Origin: Caldifarciminota bacterium
Lineage (GTDB): Bacteria > Hydrothermota > Tepidihabitantia > SM23-42
Direction of reading: 5' to 3'
Length of the DNA: 64,000 nucleotides
Assembly (NCBI GenBank): GCA_027026255.1
Contig: JALVOT010000008.1
Location: forward strand, 75,619 to 139,618
Part shown: positions 62,236-64,000 of the stretch, piece by piece
Numbering within the stretch: the first letter of the stretch is position 1
Layout of the letters: every line of letters begins with the position of its first letter
Program-made: the position numbers and the translations under genes
Notes under the pieces: model-generated
Database searches by the model: none
What the model was told of the DNA's origin: nothing
The model's input: the letters and a program-made list of their open reading frames with translations, nothing else

Positions 62236-62815
62236 CTTCAGAATTTAAAACTTTGGCGAATTCTTCATCTGACTTATAATCATCCGAAACGGTTATTTCT
62301 TTATTCGAGACATCACCGTGCGCTCCAGGAAAGTTAATTTTCTCTATCTTATCCTTCAGGTAACTTATTTCTGCCCAGAAGCTGTTTATCTGTATTTCTC
62401 CAATATTTAATTCTTTGAGTAGGTTATTTATAAAATCAACCCCTCCAGTAATTACGAAAAGCGGTCCCTGGTATCCAATGAGATAGCGAAGTCTGATTAA
62501 AATATTGCCAGGGTCGTCGGTACTCAATAATTCAAGAGGCTTCTCAATCGGATCATCAAAATAGTCGAGAAAAACCATAAAATTATTTTTTACCTCATCT
62601 TCAACATAATCAGCGAAAATACCATCGACATTAATGAAGCGGCCACCGTTGGTAAATACCCATAAGGGATCTTTATTTTTATTTTGGGAATTTTTATTAT
62701 CCTTATTTATATATATCCATCTAATACTATCTTTCTTATAATTTAAACAAAAATTCAAAAAACGTTTAATAGAAAGAAAAACATCCTTTTCGCTTGTTAT
62801 AATCACCGCGTTCAT
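62222..62815 (-). CDS. Hypothetical protein of the receiver/cyclase cluster
   Basis: 197 residues. N-terminus AVIITSEKDVFLSIKRFL and FMVFLDYFDDP hint at a degenerate receiver-like fold; FVITGGVDFINNLL follows. The C-terminal 40 residues are acidic and probably disordered. No family recognised. Overlaps both neighbours (4 and 14 bases). Confidence 0.6.
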   Translation of the reverse strand: MNAVIITSEKDVFLSIKRFLNFCLNYKKDSIRWIYINKDNKNSQNKNKDPLWVFTNGGRFINVDGIFADYVEDEVKNNFMVFLDYFDDPIEKPLELLSTDDPGNILIRLRYLIGYQGPLFVITGGVDFINNLLKELNIGEIQINSFWAEISYLKDKIEKINFPGAHGDVSNKEITVSDDYKSDEEFAKVLNSEGVDE

Positions 62816-64000
62816 TTTAGAAACCTCCTTAGATTGTTATCATTGTACAAAATTTCTTCTAATTTCTGAAGAGGCAGGCCCAACACTGTATCCTCATCTC
62901 CCTCTGATATCTCTGCTCCAAACTCAGCCTTTATTTCTTCAATGTTATATCCACCAGCTTTACCTCTCCACTTGCCACTCGCAATATATTTATTTATTAC
63001 ATCCTCACTAAGAGCTTTAAATTTAACAACTGCAGAATCACAACATTTGTAAATGTACTCTATTTTTTTATTAATTACTGCCAATCCGGTGATGATCCTA
63101 TGTTTCGTGTTACTTAATTTACGAAGTATACTGCAGGCATCATTAGCATCTTTAGGCTTGCCTATGATTTCATCATCTTTCACAATTAAAGTATCGGCTC
63201 CTATTATAGTATCAACCTCTTCACTTTTTGCAATCCGATTAGCTATCTGTTCTGCCTTCTTAATAGCAATTTCTATTGCGATTTCATAAGCAGTCTTACT
63301 TCGAGATTTAAGTTCCCTTATTATTTCATTTTCTCGGATCTCGCTCGGGATCGCGATAAATTCTGGGCCGATCAATTTCATTAATAATATTTTCCTTCGA
63401 GGAGATGAGGAGGCGAGAATTATCTTATAACTTTGATAATCTAAAGCTTTGGGGGAACTACATACATCGATGCAAAGGCCACAGCCTGTGCAGTAATCTG
63501 GATTAACCTGCGGATAGAACTTTGAGGGTATAAAAAACGTTTTTCCGTTTATTTTAACAATATGATTTTTGTAATAAATTAAATATTTATTCACAAATGC
63601 ATCACAATAAAATGTATTTAAGCATTTCGTGCATCTACAGCATTTACTCTTATCCCATTTGATTCTTCTACATACAAGCAATGTATTGCTTTGACCTATT
63701 TTATCAAGTATCCTTTTTTGTCTTTTTTGAAAATTTAACTTTCTTAATTCCTTAATGTATTCATAAACAATGCTTTTTGAGTTGTTTTTTTGTATTTTTT
63801 CTAAACCATTTATTAATATTGTACTGCATAACTGAAATGTCTTAGCTCCAAAAATCTTCGCCTCAATAATATCATCCGCTGAAAATAAGCCTCCGCTCGC
63901 AGATATTTCTATATCTTTGTATTTTTTATTTATTACTCTTATCGCCCAGTTTCTTATCCCAGAGAGGCTCCTGCCAGAGAGTTGAGGAAGTTTTATCTTT
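62812..64000 (-). CDS. Dihydroorotate/dihydropyrimidine-dehydrogenase-like domain fused to 2[4Fe-4S] ferredoxin and Maf domain (5' end beyond window)
   Basis: The minus-strand frame is open from the window edge, giving 395 visible residues. Visible residues 1-60 are the C-terminal end of a DHOD/PreA-type flavoprotein barrel (LSGRSLSGIRNWAI, EISASGGLFSADDIIEA, GAKTFQLCSTILI). Residues about 115-185 carry CxxCxxC-N5-C and CTGCGLCIDVC for two [4Fe-4S] clusters. Residues about 190-390 are a Maf nucleotide pyrophosphatase (ILASSSPRRKILL, IIGADTLIVKDDEIIGKP, HRIITGLAV, GKAGGYNIEE). DHOD-ferredoxin is the PreA layout; adding Maf is unusual. It heads the tightly overlapping signalling cluster. Confidence 0.85.
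   Translation of the reverse strand, partial: KIKLPQLSGRSLSGIRNWAIRVINKKYKDIEISASGGLFSADDIIEAKIFGAKTFQLCSTILINGLEKIQKNNSKSIVYEYIKELRKLNFQKRQKRILDKIGQSNTLLVCRRIKWDKSKCCRCTKCLNTFYCDAFVNKYLIYYKNHIVKINGKTFFIPSKFYPQVNPDYCTGCGLCIDVCSSPKALDYQSYKIILASSSPRRKILLMKLIGPEFIAIPSEIRENEIIRELKSRSKTAYEIAIEIAIKKAEQIANRIAKSEEVDTIIGADTLIVKDDEIIGKPKDANDACSILRKLSNTKHRIITGLAVINKKIEYIYKCCDSAVVKFKALSEDVINKYIASGKWRGKAGGYNIEEIKAEFGAEISEGDEDTVLGLPLQKLEEILYNDNNLRRFLK

Overview
The window is about 64 kb of AT-rich bacterial chromosome. It carries densely packed housekeeping genes, many overlapping by 1 to 20 bases. Five predicted surface proteins end in a Por/T9SS-type (FlgD-like Ig) C-terminal sorting domain, and a relic of a sixth is present. 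There are also a tricorn-type protease, lipoproteins, an extended SRP RNA and Y1 (RAYT) transposases. This mix fits an uncultured Gram-negative thermophile-like lineage such as candidate phylum WOR-3 (Stahlbacteria) or a relative. That placement is inference; no 16S rRNA is present.

Layout: 1-2.5 kb holds a CsoR/CstR-type repressor followed by two tandem paralogous secreted thioredoxin-fold (Omp28-like) genes. Each is interrupted at the same place by one in-frame TGA that reads as selenocysteine in a UxxC motif and is followed at identical distance by a SECIS-like hairpin. 2.8-8.2 kb: class II aldolase, ApbE, AmrS-type radical SAM enzyme, a DUF4321 protein, an aldehyde dehydrogenase and an orphan cas6. 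8.4-17.2 kb: PAS/GAF/HD-GYP regulator, tRNA-Lys, a double-thioredoxin/CcdA fusion, a TPR lipoprotein, a binding protein, SRP RNA, dnaX and ybaB. 17.2-29.5 kb: sorting-domain relic, phosphohexomutase, PPC protein, a RAYT element with perfect 27-bp inverted ends, a catalytically degenerate GH13 protein, uvrB, nadC, folC and tricorn protease. 29.5-45.7 kb: beta-helix and M1 peptidase surface proteins, an ABC exporter, ddl, rocD, and the operon crp-like/prfA/prmC/nadK/recN/pgsA/dapF. 45.8-53.3 kb: gcvT-gcvH-gcvPA, a YmdB-type phosphoesterase, an FG-GAP sensor kinase with its NtrC-type regulator, and a Fis-like gene behind a canonical sigma-54 promoter with three upstream dyads. 53.3-64 kb is accessory: RAYT with dispersed REP-like palindromes, an HELGH metalloprotease-like gene, a livFGMH transporter operon interrupted by two four-helix-bundle (S23) genes, a cluster of receiver and receiver-like proteins with a cyclase-homology domain, and a dihydroorotate-dehydrogenase/ferredoxin/Maf fusion running off the window.

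Promoters are uniform: TTGAC(A/T) and TATAAT-like boxes separated by exactly 16 bp. In six cases the -10 box lies only 5 or 6 bases before the ATG, so those genes should give leaderless mRNAs. TGA is an ordinary stop in many neighbouring genes, so the two recoded TGA codons are not a genetic-code variant.

The most novel candidates are the tandem surface-sorted selenoproteins with their thiol/metal sensor, the sigma-54 control region with TGTTG-N8-CAACA dyads, and the receiver/cyclase/DHOD-Fd-Maf cluster upstream of the liv genes. No selA, selB, selD or tRNA-Sec gene lies in the window, so the selenoprotein claim needs the rest of the genome.
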